Source: Xiphias gladius
Taxonomy: Eukaryota > Chordata > Actinopteri > Istiophoriformes > Xiphiidae
Length of the DNA stretch: 64,000 nucleotides
Assembly (NCBI RefSeq): GCF_016859285.1
Contig: NC_053407.1
Location: forward strand, 21,478,715 to 21,542,714
Direction of reading: 5' to 3'
Shown here: piece after piece, positions 47,170-58,586 of the stretch
Layout of the letters: each line of letters opens with the position of its first letter
How positions within the stretch are numbered: the first letter of the stretch is position 1
The notes under the pieces: generated by a model
The model's database searches: none
The model's input: the letters and a program-made list of their open reading frames with translations, nothing else
Told to the model about the DNA's origin: nothing
Translations under genes and position numbers: made by a program

Positions 47170-49415
47170 ACAGACTCTATACGTTTAAATTTTATTTATT
47201 TTTGCTAATTCTCTTGTCAAAAATGTTAATGAACACAACATTCTCACTCTTATATAACATAAAAAAGAAGCTAAGAGAAAGAATTTAAATTTGTTCCCTA
47301 CATTTTCTTTCTCCAAACACATTCTTTAATAACAACACACATATCAGGAAATTTATACAAAATTGAAAGTGCTATTGGATTTTTTTTTTTTTTTTACAAC
47401 AGTCCCAATATAGGAAATACACATTGCACAACACAAGTTCAAAGGAGCACATCACTGTACCTAGTTTACAGGAATGAGGTAACACATGGAATGCTTGCAA
47501 AAGTTTCATCTTCTACAGTATGTACTGAGTGTTTCACTAACTAGTCAATTGCAGAACACCAATGCTTGTTTGTACATATATATATATATAATTATTTCTT
47601 CACCTTTGTACTGCAGTGTTCTTACACTTGATCTTAATCCAAAAATATGAACGCTATATTTTACACTGCAAAATGCCAGTTGCAATTAAAATGGGCAGCT
47701 GTATTCAACATGCTGCAAAGGAATGGTTGTCTTACCATTTTTGTTTAATACAAAATCTGCTGACTAGTAGAATTAGGAGTCATAAAACCCCCTAGTACAT
47801 ACTGGAGCTTATGGTTCAAGTGTTCCACTGCCAGTTAAATTACATGTCAGTCAAAAGTTTTGCAATACCTATATTTCAGGAATTGTGGTTCAAATTTCAT
47901 GTTATGAAACTGTAAATCCATATTAAATATCCGACATTTAAAAAGTAAAGAGCAGTTTGCTTAAAAAGGTAGAATTTAAACCTGTGACTTTTCGTTATAC
48001 TAAAAGGTGGCCTTGATATAGATAACTTATGACACTCTGAGGTACACAAATTAATGTAAATACCTGCAACACTGTCACAAACTTGTGTCTTATGAGGGTG
48101 ATTTTTAGCAGTGAAAATTTCTAAGAATCGGCATTTTGATATCCAAGTTGTAAGAACAGCATAAGATAACGGAGCTCAACAGAGGTCACAGTATATGTGA
48201 CCAATCTACAGTTCTATCAAACTCTAACAAAACCCTCATTAAAAAAAATAGCCTTGGAAAATAATGACAATATATGAGGTTTAACAAAATAACACAACTG
48301 CAAAGCATAATGCAATCCAGTAGTAATAATCCTGCAATATTTGTGTGAAACTTCGTCAGTTTTCAGATAAGTATGATTTAACTCTGTTTATTTTTGAGGT
48401 GGCAGTGTTTGTGGTTCTTTTCTTTTGGACTGTGTTATATTGTAAAGGTGTAGCCAATACTTTAAGAGTATAATCCAACCCAACACGACAAAGTACAGCC
48501 TCGAAAATTACATATAAGTTGAATCAAAAACTCTCTGAAACAGTCTTAGCAAAATACATTATAATCTTCACACTTGGTTGAAATTAGTGCAGGTCTTTTT
48601 AGGCCACTTCCATTAAAATCTGAGTCATAGACATTTCTACATTCACGCTTACCTCTTCCCTGATTATATTTTATAATTTAGGGGTATTTACAATTCTTTA
48701 ATAAACAATGCTTGAGATTTCACCACAAACATTAAAATATATGGCGTTTAAAAGTGAGGCTGGCACTGTAGAGTACACATATTACAACAAGATGTAGTAC
48801 AAACCCAAAAATTTACATTGAGCACCTCAACATGTGCAGGGTCCCAGGTTTTTGTTGACATTGCTCCCCATTTGACAACCATAAGCAAAACTCCACTGGA
48901 TGCTATTGTCTCTGCCTTTAGCTGTGATTTGAGACTCACAATAGCAAAACCTATACAAAGGAAAAACTAAAAACTGCGCACAAACAGAGCGGTAGGTGAA
49001 TTAGTGGTGAACCGGCACAGGCATTTGTGTGCCAGGTCTGTTTTATTTCTTAAATCAGTAAAATTAACAATGGTTTCAAATTCAACTATGAAAAGAAGGT
49101 GCTTGAAAAAAATACTGAAAAAAAATACTCTACCAGCTTCCTTCAACAAGAAGCGAAAAACTACTACAATCCTGTACAAGTCAATGAGAAAACACAGGGA
49201 ATAGCTTGAATAAAACATAGCTTATTTGAATTTAGACCTAAGCTGAGTGAACTGTGTAGTCAGTGCTTGTCATTCTCTGCCTGAATGTCAGTTCTCAAAA
49301 TCACAGTTCAAATTTCACAGCATTTGAACCAAGTGGCTTTCAGTTACCTAATCAATACAACAGTATTGTATCCCCTTAAGGCAATTTTAAGTCTTAAGTC
49401 GCTTTACGTTGCATC
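47170..49415 (-). other. dnajb9: Probable long dnajb9 3' untranslated region
   Basis: AT-rich, gene-free sequence directly downstream of dnajb9. Candidate AATAAA signals on the minus strand lie at 49,042-49,047, 48,387-48,392 and around 47,190. A fragment at 48,485-48,545 ('aaagtacagcctcgaaaatt...gttgaatcaaaaactctctgaaaca') resembles the repeat at 51,930-52,015. The extent of the transcript is inference. Confidence 0.35.
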
Positions 49416-50389
49416 TTAAGGTGCAGTGCAGTCTGTGTAGGTGGTTACCATATTTCCCCTGCGTTGTGTCACCGTTCTACAGTGTTGTTTTGACGCACCA
49501 TGAAACCTGTTTTCAGTCTGTTTGGTGTGTCTGTCAAAAGTAAACATTCGCTCTATGTCTTCAAACATGTCATCAAAGATACCTGCTCCAAAACCTCCTT
49601 GAAAGTGTCTCTTGTGTCTGCTGTGTGGCTCCTTGTGTGACCTGGAGTGTTCTTCAAAGTGTCTTCGGTGACGGGCATGCCTGTTTTGGCTGGAGATGTC
49701 AAAGTCCTTGAATATGTCATCAAAGCTGAAGCTGAAAGGTTGGTGAGCACCATGTCTATGTCTGCCTTGAGTCTCCCCAGTGAAGTGTGCAGAGGTGTCA
49801 CCAAACTGGTTATATTCTCTTCTTCTGGTTTCGTCTGATAAAGTTTCATAAGCTGCACATGACAAAAGAGAGACAAGATTCGGTCAAGGCTGGAGACGTC
49901 TTGTACTTTATCTAATAAGCATTTTAAAAAGGTTTGGCTACAATGTCAAAGGCCTAACTAAGGTCATGGCAAGTGAAAGCCCAAACATGAACATCCAACT
50001 ATGGCCACATGCTCCAGAGTTCTTAGTTTGAAACTGAGTCAGGCTAAATAATACTCTAATCTGCATGCTGGACAAAATGTTATATTAGAAAAAACAATGA
50101 TATTCCAGTGTGTCAGGAAACAATGAATCTTTACACACCCAAACAATCCCAGAAAGAAAGAATCAACTGTACCTTCAGCAATTTCCCTGAATCTCCCTTC
50201 AGCGTCCGGACTCTTGTTCTTATCAGGGTGATATTTCATTGCAAGCTTGTGGAAAGCCTTTTTTATCTGTCGCTCGGTGGCATCTTTAGGCACTCCTAGT
50301 ATATCATAGTAGTCTTTCTTGGCAAGTATGAGCTCTGTTATCATGAGGATGCACACTGCAAAAGTTACAGCCGACTGTGCAGCCGCCAT
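49416..50389 (-). CDS. dnajb9: DnaJ homolog subfamily B member 9 (ERdj4)
   Basis: ER-lumenal J-domain co-chaperone of BiP that helps fold or dispose of misfolded proteins and is induced by the unfolded protein response. Two coding exons on the minus strand, 50389-50173 and 49852-49416, give 217 aa against 223 in human. Residues 1-23 are a hydrophobic signal sequence ([13 protein letters not shown]). The J domain covers about 26-90, with [20 protein letters not shown] and the catalytic HPD at 54-56. A central His/Arg-rich segment contains [10 protein letters not shown] and [13 protein letters not shown]. The C-terminal [18 protein letters not shown] is strongly conserved. An acceptor at 50404-50405 just upstream of the ATG shows that a separate 5' untranslated exon precedes it. 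Chosen start: the first in-frame ATG giving the signal sequence. Confidence 0.97.
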
Positions 50390-51777
50390 GGCTCTGGCGT
50401 CACCTGGATTAAAGAAAGAAAATGATCAGTTTGTTAAAGAGTAAATGTTTGATGCATGCAAAGAAGAGGAGTGTTAATTGGTGCTAAGAAATCTGGAGAA
50501 CAACAATGCACCTTAGTCAGATAGTAGCTGCCTTATAGCTACAATAATGCACAACGCTGAAGTTATCTTACAATTTGGCAGTTAAGGGGAAAGTTAAGGG
50601 ACACTTAAGTTAAATGTTGAATGACCAATTCATACCATCACTTATTGTTGTGAAAGAGTGTTAGATATCCTACTTAAAGCCTCAATGCCTTTTGTAACCC
50701 AGTTCCAGATCTGTGAAACCTTTATCTTATTTATGAAAGCACAAATGAAAATTTCACTACTTTTTTCTCCGTCCAGACAACAGACCAACTCTATCTTTGG
50801 CTAACGTTACATTTATGCTTGTCAAACCTGGACATGACTAACAAATAGATGGCAATTAATGGCAACTGCACTGGTTTTGAAATCGACATTTTTTGTTTCA
50901 CAAACAGAATAAGGGTTTTACAAATCTGAAACTGTGTCTTAAACAGTCTGTAGTTTCTCCTAGCTAAAGTAGTCCAGATTTGACAAGTCTACGTAGCTGA
51001 TTTTGAGCTAGACCTGTTCCGATGTGGTCTACATAGTGGGATGAGAGCAGTGAAATCGACTTTTTTGCTTTGCTTTCACAAGCAGAATACAGGTTTTACA
51101 CACCTGAGTCTGTTTTTTTTTAAGCTGTCTTAAGCTTCCCCTGGGTCAGTCCAGTCCAGCTCTGACACGTCTGGGTGTAAGTGGTGTTTGATCTTTCCAG
51201 TATATAGAGAAGTCTACTCCCCACATCACACGCAAGTCGATGCTAACGTTAAACGTTCTGCTCTGTCATCACAGACATCACTCCTAACGTTAGCCGACGG
51301 CGGCAAACATCCACCCACTGCCCATAGATCCTCCGTTCTTTCAGGTCCACATCACCTACCTCCTTTAGGTTTGACAGGAGAGCTGCTTATGGTCCACTCA
51401 CACTGCCTGTGAACTGCTTAACCAATGTTAAACATGACAGTGTTAGGTTGTTGGTATTATCGAAGGACAGTTGTTAGCAGCAGCAGCAGCATCGTTTCCA
51501 TTTCTTCTTCGATCCTTTCGCTGTATCAGGGTAAGCTAACATTGTATGTTGGTACGTTTCTGCCCTCTGTCGATCAATACAGTTAATATTCCCTCCTCAA
51601 CTGACCGATAGTGAACCTGGTGTTGAAGGGTGTTAGTACAGAATTGTGTAACTGCACTCACTTGGCAGTTTATTAGGTACACCTGGTTAAAACTAATGTA
51701 GTCTAACACAACAGTCTTGCAATAAATCCAACCTTCCTGATGGTTTTAATGTTAAGTTTTTATTGAAATTGTTTTAC

Positions 51778-52020
51778 GGAGGTGTTGATTCAACTGTATG
51801 ATCATTTTGGAGGATGTAGTTTGTGGCGCTGTTGCTCTATGTTGCAGTAGGCCTACAGAGAGGCGTTTGTTATTTGCCCTGCCCTCATTTATATAAATGG
51901 AGTGGACAAAATAATACAAAAATCTTTTCGTATAACGCTGTACAGTTTCAACAACGCGGCAAACTGCAGCCTTCGAAATGAAGTTGAATCAATACCTGTC
52001 TAAAACAATTTCAACTATGT
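51778..52020 (+). repeat. Dispersed repeat, shared with 45,169
   Basis: 'ggaggtgttgattcaactgtatgatcattttgg' through 'tttatataaatggagtggac', continuing to 'cagccttcgaaatgaagttgaatc'. It is preceded at 51,668 by 'tttattaggtacacctggtt', a motif seen in other fish repeats. It lies between dnajb9 and pnpla8. Confidence 0.55.
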
Positions 52021-52370
52021 AGCTCTTTTTTTCATACATATCCAGTCTTATTATTAATATAAAACTATGCATACTGTGAAATTATAGAGTTTTGAGGTAT
52101 CATTTTTGTAATCTGTTTTTTTTTATTTATTTTTTTTTTTAGTAATTGTGTTATTATGACATTTGAGTAAGGAGTATGTCACCACATTTCCAACTGCTTG
52201 CGCGGCGCTCCATTTGTGCTGCTCTGAGTCCCGTGTGATGCGTGGATGGGTGGGGATCCACTTTTAATAGTGGGCGCGGACCCCGCCTGTCCGGACGAAA
52301 TTCGTCTTAGGCCAGCTACTAATAAAAGTTGACCCTCCGCTACCGTTAACAGTGGGGAGAATTTCGGCAA

Positions 52371-52476
52371 CCAATCAACGGACTCCATTTATAGGCCCAA
52401 GTGATAGACAGCCAATTGCAGAGCACATAGAGCGTCAGGTGATCATTGTTTTTCTTTTGACTGACGTCGCACGTCA
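52371..52476. promoter_or_regulatory. Divergent dnajb9 / pnpla8 promoter elements
   Basis: Read on the dnajb9 (minus) strand, the order is TGACGTGCGACGTCA (52476-52462), a CCAAT box at 52412-52416, TATAAAT (52393-52387) and a second CCAAT at 52371-52375. TGACGT and ACGTCA form a perfect inverted pair around CGC, a CRE-like palindrome. The minus-strand TGACGTG is also the core of the UPRE bound by XBP1/ATF6. dnajb9 is an ER-stress gene in other vertebrates, so this position fits. pnpla8 would be transcribed in the other direction from about 52,500. Confidence 0.5.
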
Positions 52477-52479
52477 TTC

Positions 52480-52617
52480 TGGAAATAAAGAGTGAGGTCG
52501 AGTGACTGTGTATTTCTATACTGTTTTACCTTAGTGTTGACTTTAACGAAAGATGGCGACTTAATGCGAGGGTTAAAGGATCTCTGGCTTTCATGAAGCA
52601 ACGACATGATAAGACTG
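52480..52617 (+). other. pnpla8: Possible pnpla8 5' untranslated exon
   Basis: Sequence after the promoter elements includes 'gaaagatggcgacttaatgcg', a three-codon upstream ORF, and ends at a plausible donor 'aagactg|gtaggg' at 52617/52618. The next acceptor is at 52917-52918 (atcaccag). Exon boundaries are inferred. Confidence 0.4.
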
Positions 52618-52922
52618 GTAGGGTTTATTATGTTTTGTGTTGCTTGTATGAATGCTAGCGAGTAAGCTAGCTGCGACGCTCTATGTTATCGGAGCTCAAA
52701 GCTACGCGCTGGTGTTGAAATGTGTTGTTCTTAGTAGAAGTTAGCTATTTGTTTGGATCACTTACCGAGGAAGTTTTATTTGTGAAGAAAACTGAACAAT
52801 TCCTTGAAGCCAGATTTAGGAGCAGTATTAGTGATTTTATCTCACATGTCATTTTCAACATTTTATGTCTGTTTTCTTTCTTTCATGTAAACATCATTTT
52901 TTTGTTGTTCATCACCAGGATA

Positions 52923-52967
52923 ATGAAAAGGGAGAGAATAGACGTAATATTCCTTTGGATGGCATAA
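52923..52967 (+). promoter_or_regulatory. pnpla8: Upstream ORF of pnpla8 (14 codons)
   Basis: ATG at 52923 (context aataATGa) opens a 14-codon frame ending TAA at 52965-52967. It lies five bases into the exon that starts at 52919 and 20 bases before the main ATG at 52987. It is in a different frame and does not overlap the main ORF. It could lower initiation at the main start. Confidence 0.55.
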
Positions 52968-52986
52968 ACTCTTGTGGCCTAAAAGA

Positions 52987-55900
52987 ATGAGTCATAGATG
53001 GGCTCCAAATACCTGGGTGAAAGTAAGCAGAGCATTTGTTTTGTGGCAAACACATGCTTGCAAGTCAGCAGCATCACTTCACTTGTCTGGTACCTTTCAC
53101 TGTAGGCCTCATGCACAACAGCCTGTTTGCAACAAGGTGGGATATCTCAGCCGGAAGCACATCCACCAAACGAGGAACAGGGGTCGTAGAGGATGGCTCC
53201 TTAAAGCTAACCAAGTGAGACAAAGGCTTGGACTCCACACCAGCACCCTGTATTTGAACACTTCAGCCTCACGTTTGTCTGCTCGTTTGAGCCAACACAT
53301 GTCACGGGTCAGGAACACACTGGACACAGTTTCTAAAGCTGTGAGTGGGACACATACAGAGCTTCTCTCCAAAATTTCCAGGCTCAAACCTAATGCTTTA
53401 AAGGCTTTGAATAAGGCTGAGGTCAGTGTTGAGTCAACGCCAAAAGCTGAGGAAGGTGCAATCACAACTACTCCTACTCCCACTAATGTTGCTCCTCCTA
53501 CTACATCTACCACACCCAAACCTATAATCAACTCATCTTCTGCTTCTGCTGCTGCATTTGATGCAAGTGCCACTACCTCCACTCATTCTCGCATTTCTAC
53601 AAAAGTAACTGTCGCTGCCACAGTTCTGACTGTACGTGAACTTAAGGAGAAAAGACTTCAGCTCGTTGTTCCTGCTGTAAATGCCAGTTGTTCCAGGAAG
53701 GATGAGGAGCTTAGATCTTCATCAAGCGGCACAGAGAACAAGAGCACAACCTCCAAACAAACCACAGCACTTTTCCATCCCAGCACCTTTACAGTCAGCT
53801 TGGATGAGACCTACAACTACCTGGCCCATCACATCAACTCATACTTTGGCAGCAGTACAAAGACTCAGGACAAGAAAGTGGACAATGTTGACTATTCCTC
53901 TGCTTCCTCTCAGGGTCAACAAACTAGTGACTACATGTCAGTGTCTGATAAAAAAGACTCTGCTGCCCCAATTACCCCTCCTTCCTCTAAGAAGGGTTTA
54001 GGGCACTACCTGTCCTACTCAGCTCCCACTGTCCAAGCCTTTGTAGGGAGCTACATTGCTCCCTTGGTCCCTAAGTTCAGGACAGGAGAGTCCAAGATTG
54101 CTACAGTGGAGGAGAAGAAGCTTGAGGATGCAGCAGTGAAACAGGTTGAGGCCACAATTAGTAAGGAGCAGAAGGCTGCAGAGGAGAAAGCCAAGAAACT
54201 TCTACTCCAAAGGGAAAAGGTAGGTATACAACAAAGCAATATTTCATTCATAAATCTCTCCTTTAGTAGAAATATGAAAGTGACATTAAGAATATATTTT
54301 TAGTAACCAGTTCCTTCAGTATCCTGTGCGTGTGACATAGGATTTCCAGTTTCATAGTGCTTTATGTAAACATTTTGTCTTTTTAGTGCAGACACAGATT
54401 CAAACTATGAGATACGATCTTTGTTTAGGTTAGAGGGAAACATGATCCCGTCATCGGATAGTTCTCTACTATCTGGTATATTATAGAAGGGTGCCTGCTG
54501 TTCACACGTTGACCAGAGCTCTCGCTACTCTATATGTCTAATAGTAGTGTAGTGTACTGATGTGCTCCCTGAGTTCTGGGAATCTGTTTTCAAAAATAAC
54601 CCACCTTTGGATATAGATGGCCACAGAAGGTGTGTACTTTGTAGGCCAAGCCAGGCTTTTATGTTGTAGAGATATAAACACACCTGACATTCAGTTTATG
54701 GTGAGGCTGGATTAAGTATTTTGAAACAGGAACTAATAATATATGAGTTAGCAGATAGTAAAAAACACTACTTGAGCTATGTCCTTTAGCTGATCCTTTG
54801 CAGTAGAATAATGTGATGCACCAGTGGGTTATGGTCCAGTTCTGTTGTTACACTTAAACCAAGGGTCAGACAAGAAAAATCTGTACCGTCAAGCTAACAA
54901 AAACTAGTTATTGATACTGAAAAGGTCTCCGGAGTGAATTATGCTACTTATGGCAGCACATACAGTATATAGGCAAAGTTTTCAGACCAGTAATGACAAC
55001 AGTCTTTAGTTACTGTGTGATTGTAAATAAAAATGAGAGTAACTTTTTAAAAGAGCCTCACAACTTGTCAGTTTTTAGCTAGGATCCCAGATAATGTTTA
55101 ACCGTAATATTTAACTGGTTGCATATTTTGTTGTCTCGTAGATCATTGCCAGGGTGAGTGTGGACAATAGAACTCGGGCTCTGGTCCAGGCTCTACACCG
55201 GGCGTCAGATGTAAGGGTCTACATCAACAGGGTGGAGGACCTCAGCTACCATCTACTGGAGTTTCCAGACACTCGTGGTCTTGCTGTCAAGGTGAAAAAT
55301 CTGAACAGGCTTGCATTTTTATTTTTTTTTTTTCCTTTTTTCCCAGAATGCTAGCATCCCGAGGCTTTGTCAGCAAGGTGTCTGATGCTGCCTAGAACGT
55401 CAAAAGTTTCAGCTCTTATGTTTTACACTACCTCATCGTGGAACACATACATTATCTGTGTTATATCTGGCCTGAATTGTTAAACAGTTGTAGAATGAGA
55501 AGAATATAGATAATGGCCTGTGTTTTTCATTTTCACTTCTGACGGCCAAGGTATGTTTATGTGTTCCTCAGGAGAAGGTTATCCCTTGCCTCCTGCGTCT
55601 GAAGCAGGCCAATGACCCAGGTCTGAGGGCAGCAGTTAGAGAAGCCCTCGCTCTGGTTGGCTATCATAAACCTGTTAAAGGCCGTGGCATACGGATCCTT
55701 TCCATAGATGGAGGCGGTTTAAGGTACGAGTTCAGCCCTTCTTTTTTCTTTTCTTTGCTGTAAGATATGATTCACTGATATCAGGTCTTTTTCAAAGTGG
55801 AACTAAGTAGCATTTACTACAGGCACGGTCATGTCAGAATATTCTAAAAAGCAATTCACAAAGTTTCAATTTGTGAAGTAAAGGCAGAACATAGTAACAT

Positions 55901-58586
55901 TAAGGGGAAAGGATTTATTCTATTTGTCTTTGTTATTGTAGTTGAGAATCAATTAGCTGTCACTCTTTGTAGCCCATTTGTGTGCTGTGATTGTCGTCTT
56001 ATTGGTTAGTGGCTCTATGTGTGTGTCTGACTTTGTACTTTCAGGGGACTTCTCGCTCTTCAGACTTTACAAAAGCTGGAAGCCCTGACCGGCAAACCCA
56101 TTTACAAACTGTTTGATTATATTTGTGGTGTCAGCACAGGTACGTTGTCCTACTGCCCTACTTCTGTATGGGTATGCATGTGTGTGGATTATCAGAGACT
56201 GGCAGCACTGATCACACACTGACCCATTTGTTGCTCACTGCTTCTTTTTGACCTCATTTTCACCAACCTACCCACTGTAATGTCAGCCATGCTGCTATAC
56301 AATCAATTTAGGCCAGGGTGAAACTCTTTCAAATTGTTAAGATAATTAGATAATTCATACAATTACAAAATTAATATTAATATTGTCTACATTTGGTTTC
56401 AGGAATAGTCAGTAGGTTGATTCATACTTTTCCCCTGTGTGCAAATTCACCACAAGGGTGTGCTGTGGACCACTGTCCTATCCATCTGCCACTTTTCTGT
56501 TTTCATTTAAAAGTAGAGTGAAAAAATTGCATTTTATTTGCAGAGCACATTGGACTTTAATCACCAACAGAAGTTTCATTTTGCCCTCAGTTTCTGTCAG
56601 TTCTCTCAGTCTTCATTTTCAGATGTAGCCAATGTTGTCAAAGCATAATGTAATCACCTCTGCTAGATCAAATGATGTTCCAACATTTAAAAACCCATCT
56701 GGGCCACAACTGGCCACTTTGATCAACGTTATTCAGGTACACCTCAATTCTGCCCTCACAGCACTGTTGTGCCTTGTTAATCGTGTCAAGGATCCTGTTA
56801 TCGTCATATTAATCCCATGCACTGCTTATGAATGGCTCATCCAAGGGTAATGTTATTCTTAATTCATAATCCTTTAGGCAATTAGCCTCGCATCAACTCC
56901 GCACCTCTAGAGTAACAAAACAATGAGCTGTACATTACCCGTTTGCCTGTTTATTACCAAGATTACCTTGTTACATTCCCAAAGGAGTGACTGAAGCTCT
57001 TACATTTAATGTTCACAAAAATATGCTTTTATATGATTGGTTTTCCAGTTCTTCTAAGTCACTTTTTTTTCCTCAGGTGCTATCCTAGGGTTCATGTTAG
57101 GTGTGTTCCAAATCCCGCTGAACGAGTGTGATGATATTTACCGCAAGTTGGGCTCAGATGTTTTCAAGCAGAACGTCATTGTTGGCACTGTGAAGATGGG
57201 CTGGAGCCATGCTTTCTATGATAGCGAAGCCTGGGAGAACATCCTCAAGTCAGTTCCACTGTTATTGATGATGACGGAGTAGGGGGGTTGTCAAATCAAT
57301 TAGAGTAATGTTAAAATGTCATGTGAGTGACATGGTAAAGCTGTTCAAAACCCATAATGCCTATTATGTTTGAATGCCCTTCTCCTTCTTCCCAGGCAGT
57401 CAATAATTTTGTGTTATTTTCATTTTAGTGTAAAAGTACAGCAATGTGAAGTTACGTAACTAGAAACAGGCAGAACTTTAACTTAAACATTATACCTGCC
57501 CTTTATTTTTGTCAAACTTACATTAACATTGTGTGATAAATGCATTTTAAAGTGAAGAGTGTGCACTGCCTTGCCATGCAGCAATAATGTGTCATGGATA
57601 ACCATAAAATCAGATATGATATGGAAAGTTCATTATTATAATATATGGAAATGACTGTAAACCAGAGGCTGGTTGGAAAATTTGGAAGAACATATTAAAG
57701 AATAAAAGCCACCACAGTGTGTGTAAATATGGTCAGCTGTCATATAAACTATACAGACATTGTTGTAAATGATCTAAGAATCTTTTGCTCAGTAGAATGG
57801 TCCCTTTAAAATAATTATACTGGTTACAAAAGGATTTCATGTTCCATTAACTGATATGCAGGAGGATTTTGTGAAGCTTGCAGAAAGATTTCTGTAAAAA
57901 GTCATAGTATTATCCAAAATTCACTAAGCCAGAAAATAACATTGTCCTATCTTCCGTTTCACAGAGAGCAAATGGGTTCTCACCTCCTGGTGGAGACTTC
58001 AAGAAACCCCGAATGCCCCAAGGTGAGCTTTAGAAGATGGTCTGACAGATGGTCTTCTGTTCTGTTCCGGCACTGGCCAGTGAGCCTTCACCTCACCTTG
58101 AGATATTACATGGAAAGCTCCTTTCTCAATCTCAGTCTTGCATTTTTTTTGCACGACAAGTGAAAGGAAAACGCACTCTAAAGCCATATAAGACAGTGTG
58201 GCTAAAGAAGTGTATAGTATTTCATATGTCAACAGGCTCCTTTGAGGCTCAGAGAACAGCGATGGTATTAAATTGATCCTTCAGCATGCTGGTATGGATA
58301 CCGTGCCTGCATTTCAGATCTGTTTGGATGTAAAATGCTGCTTCCTACTGAAAAATACAACCATGCTGCATGTCATTTCCTTTACCTCTAGGTGGCAGCG
58401 GTGAGCACCATTGTAAACCGGGGCTCTCCCCTGAAGGCATATGTGTTCAGAAACTACAACCTGCTGCCCGGGGTTCACTCACACTATCTGGGGGGCTGCC
58501 AGCACCACCTCTGGCAGGCCATCCGAGCCACGTCAGCAGCCCCTGGGTATTTCCAAGAGTTCACTCTGGGGAATGATCTCCACCAG
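52987..58586 (+). CDS. pnpla8: Calcium-independent phospholipase A2-gamma, 5' part
   Basis: Patatin-like phospholipase of mitochondria and peroxisomes that releases fatty acids from phospholipids. Exons: 52987-54219, 55142-55291, 55572-55723, 56045-56139, 57077-57248, 57965-58022, 58392-58586, giving 685 residues. The gene runs past the window. [10 protein letters not shown] is followed by a basic, Arg/Ser-rich N-terminus fitting mitochondrial import. An Ala/Ser/Thr/Pro-rich stretch (about residues 155-225) precedes LAHHINSYF. From exon 2 the match to the family is close: [18 protein letters not shown], the nucleotide/oxyanion motif DGGGLRG (507-513), the lipase motif GVSTG with Ser542, and SAAPGYF. 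The exon that should start with the catalytic Asp (DGG motif) is not found before 64,000. I chose the first ATG in frame after the stop at 52945. The family is known to use several downstream starts. Confidence 0.95.
54220..55141 (+). other. pnpla8: pnpla8 intron
   Basis: Unremarkable AT-rich intron between the long N-terminal exon and the exon beginning IIARVSV. No repeats or exons were recognised. Confidence 0.7.

Noticed and set aside
53109..53582. A 157-codon minus-strand frame opposite pnpla8
   Set aside because: It is a shadow of the long pnpla8 coding exon, whose plus-strand reading matches the known family.
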